7,682 bases of DNA from positions 1-7,682 of the forward strand of contig CAMCQW010000091.1 in the NCBI GenBank assembly GCA_945877045.1, in the 5' to 3' direction. Positions 6,252 to 7,682 of the stretch are shown here, in pieces. The stretch's first letter is position 1; the number at the start of each line of letters is the position of its first letter. A program made the position numbers and the translations under genes. The DNA is from Chryseobacterium gleum (lineage in GTDB: Bacteria > Bacteroidota > Bacteroidia > Flavobacteriales_D > Crocinitomicaceae). Below the pieces are notes generated by a model. The model was given only the letters and a program-made list of their open reading frames with translations, did not search any database and had not been told where the DNA came from.

Positions 6252-7586
6252 ATGTTTAAAAAAATACTAATCGCCAATAGGGGGGAAATTGCTATGCGCA
6301 TTATTCGAACCTGTAAGGAAATGGGAATAAAAACAGTGGCTGTTTATTCAACGGCTGACAAGGATAGCTTGCCAGTAAGGTTTGCGGACGAAGCGGTTTG
6401 TATTGGTCCACCAACAAGTTCAAAATCCTATCTTTCTATCCCGAATATTATTGCAGCCGCAGAAATAACGAACGCTGATGCAATTCATCCGGGTTACGGG
6501 TTTTTGTCTGAAAACGAAAAGTTTTCTAAAGTTTGTCAAGAACACGGCATTAAATTTATAGGTGCCTTGCCTGAGCAAATCGCTGGCATGGGAGATAAGG
6601 CAACGGCGAAAGCAACCATGATTAAAGCGGGCGTGCCCTGTATCCCCGGATCTAAAGGCCTAATAAAAGATGTTAAGGAGGCCTTGTCAAATGCCGAATT
6701 GGTAAAATATCCGGTTATTTTAAAAGCAACTGCTGGTGGGGGTGGAAAAGGAATGCGTATCGTATGGAAGGCGGATGAAATGCAAGCCGCATGGGATTCT
6801 GCTAGGCAAGAAGCATCGGCTGCTTTTGGAAATGATGGGATTTATATGGAAAAGTTCATACAAGAACCTCGTCATATAGAAATTCAAATCGCAGGCGATC
6901 AATACGGAAATGCCTGCCACATGTCTGAACGAGACTGTTCTATTCAGCGCCGCCATCAAAAATTAGTAGAAGAAACGCCTTCGCCATTTATGACGGACGA
7001 ACTCCGCGACAGAATGGGCACAGCTGCAATCAAAGCAGCAAAAGCAGTAAAATATGAAGGAGTGGGGACGGTTGAATTTCTAGTGGATAAAAATAGAGAT
7101 TTTTACTTCATGGAAATGAATACAAGGATTCAAGTAGAACATACCATTACTGAAGAGGTTATTAATTTTGATTTGATAAAGGAGCAAATTAAAATTGCGG
7201 CAGGCGAAAAAATATCAGGGAAAAACTACCTCCCGCTTATGCATGCTATTCAATGCCGCATTAATGCTGAAGACCCACTGAATGAATTTAGGCCAAGCCC
7301 AGGAAAAATACTTCAATATCACTCGCCTGGAGGACATGGGGTTAGAATTGATACCCACGTTTACGCTGGATATTCTATACCGCCGCATTACGATTCTATG
7401 ATTTCAAAGTTAATAGTAGTCGCTCAAACTCGTGAAGAAGCGATTCTAAAAATGAAAAGAGCTCTTGATGAATATATTATTGAGGGGGTAAAAACAACGA
7501 TTCCATTTCATCAAAAGCTAATGGAAAACCCAGAATTTAATTCTGGGAATTTCACCACAAAATTTATGGAATCATTTGAAATGTGA
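6252..7586 (+). CDS. accC: Acetyl-CoA carboxylase, biotin carboxylase subunit AccC
   Basis: AccC uses ATP and bicarbonate to carboxylate the biotin on AccB, the first half-reaction of malonyl-CoA synthesis. The 444 residues match stand-alone biotin carboxylases (449 in E. coli). The N-terminal domain starts [15 protein letters not shown]. The ATP-grasp domain shows Lys116, Lys158, the glycine loop AGGGGKGM (161-168), His208, Lys237, Glu288 in MEMN, and the signature NTRIQVEH (290-297) with catalytic Arg292 and Glu296. The C-terminal domain runs to [11 protein letters not shown] (379-389) and the final N-x2-F-x2-G-N-F-x-T motif. There is no fused biotinyl domain, consistent with accB next door. 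accA and accD are not in the window. A perfect 19-base palindrome lies in its last 60 bases. It is the last complete gene here, and the reading frame ends normally. Confidence 0.98.
   Translation: MFKKILIANRGEIAMRIIRTCKEMGIKTVAVYSTADKDSLPVRFADEAVCIGPPTSSKSYLSIPNIIAAAEITNADAIHPGYGFLSENEKFSKVCQEHGIKFIGALPEQIAGMGDKATAKATMIKAGVPCIPGSKGLIKDVKEALSNAELVKYPVILKATAGGGGKGMRIVWKADEMQAAWDSARQEASAAFGNDGIYMEKFIQEPRHIEIQIAGDQYGNACHMSERDCSIQRRHQKLVEETPSPFMTDELRDRMGTAAIKAAKAVKYEGVGTVEFLVDKNRDFYFMEMNTRIQVEHTITEEVINFDLIKEQIKIAAGEKISGKNYLPLMHAIQCRINAEDPLNEFRPSPGKILQYHSPGGHGVRIDTHVYAGYSIPPHYDSMISKLIVVAQTREEAILKMKRALDEYIIEGVKTTIPFHQKLMENPEFNSGNFTTKFMESFEM
7529..7547. repeat. Perfect 19-base palindrome in the 3' end of accC
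   Basis: Two 9-base arms (CCCAGAATT and AATTCTGGG) flank a single central T. As RNA it could fold into a 7-base-pair stem with a 5-base loop, ending 39 bases before the end of accC. The repeat is certain. A function is not: no T-run follows it, and it encodes part of a conserved AccC tail motif, so chance is a real explanation. Confidence 0.6.
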
Positions 7587-7644
7587 ATTATTTAGCAGGG
7601 ACTTAAATAGTTTATATTAATTCGCAATTTCCCCCAATAAAATA

Positions 7645-7682
7645 GGCTAATTTAAAAAGCCCATTTCTTTATTTTTTCTTCT
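7645..7682 (+). terminator. Weak candidate intrinsic terminator after accC
   Basis: GGCT (7645-7648) can pair with AGCC (7658-7661) around a 9-base AT-rich loop, and a T-rich tract (7664-7682) follows. The stem is only 4 base pairs, below what usually stops transcription alone. On the other strand the same hairpin is followed by TATTTTATT, so a two-way terminator between convergent genes is possible. The remaining bases after accC (7587-7644) show nothing else I can support. Confidence 0.25.

Noticed and set aside
6735..6751. G-rich run that might form a G-quadruplex
   Set aside because: The runs are uneven, and the stretch simply encodes the conserved glycine loop of the AccC ATP-grasp domain.

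Overview
The window is a compact, all-plus-strand stretch of housekeeping genes. It most likely comes from a member of the Bacteroidota, possibly the Chitinophagales/Sphingobacteriales side, though the rank below phylum is a guess. The evidence is threefold: the gene order DUF177 - rpmF - plsX - fabH - accB - accC next to pdxA; AT-rich leaders with no Shine-Dalgarno sequence before nearly every start codon; and promoter-like TAnnTTTG-type elements at the two places where a transcript could begin. The DNA is moderately AT-rich and looks uniform in style. I see no mobile element, tRNA, rRNA, CRISPR array or sign of recent transfer.

Layout. Positions 2-496 hold the 3' end of mutY (adenine DNA glycosylase), cut by the window edge in the middle of its iron-sulfur cysteine motif. 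An M17 leucyl aminopeptidase follows (515-1909), with no ATG near its N-terminus and a possible promoter overlapping the mutY stop. Four bases later comes pdxA (1914-2996), for pyridoxal phosphate synthesis. A 73-base gap with a second promoter-like element then separates pdxA from a tight six-gene block: DUF177/YceD (3070-3588), rpmF for ribosomal protein L32 (3605-3796), plsX (3810-4751), fabH (4751-5740), accB (5766-6233) and accC (6252-7586). The spacings in this block run from a 1-base overlap to 25 bases, so one transcript is likely. The last 96 bases hold no complete gene, only a weak terminator-like hairpin and perhaps the tip of a convergent gene.

How the genes work together. AccB and AccC are the biotin carrier and biotin carboxylase of acetyl-CoA carboxylase, which makes malonyl-CoA. 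FabH starts fatty acid chains from acyl-CoA and malonyl-ACP. PlsX turns acyl-ACP into acyl-phosphate for phospholipid synthesis. DUF177 and L32 are large-ribosomal-subunit functions that commonly travel with these lipid genes, so the block joins ribosome production to membrane lipid supply. The carboxyltransferase genes (accA, accD) and the acyl carrier protein gene are not in the window.

I found no undescribed system here. The points worth a second look are small: the pepA start, the two promoter candidates, an L32 with a lost zinc ribbon rich in histidine, an ATG-TAA pair abutting the plsX start, and a perfect 19-base palindrome near the end of accC.
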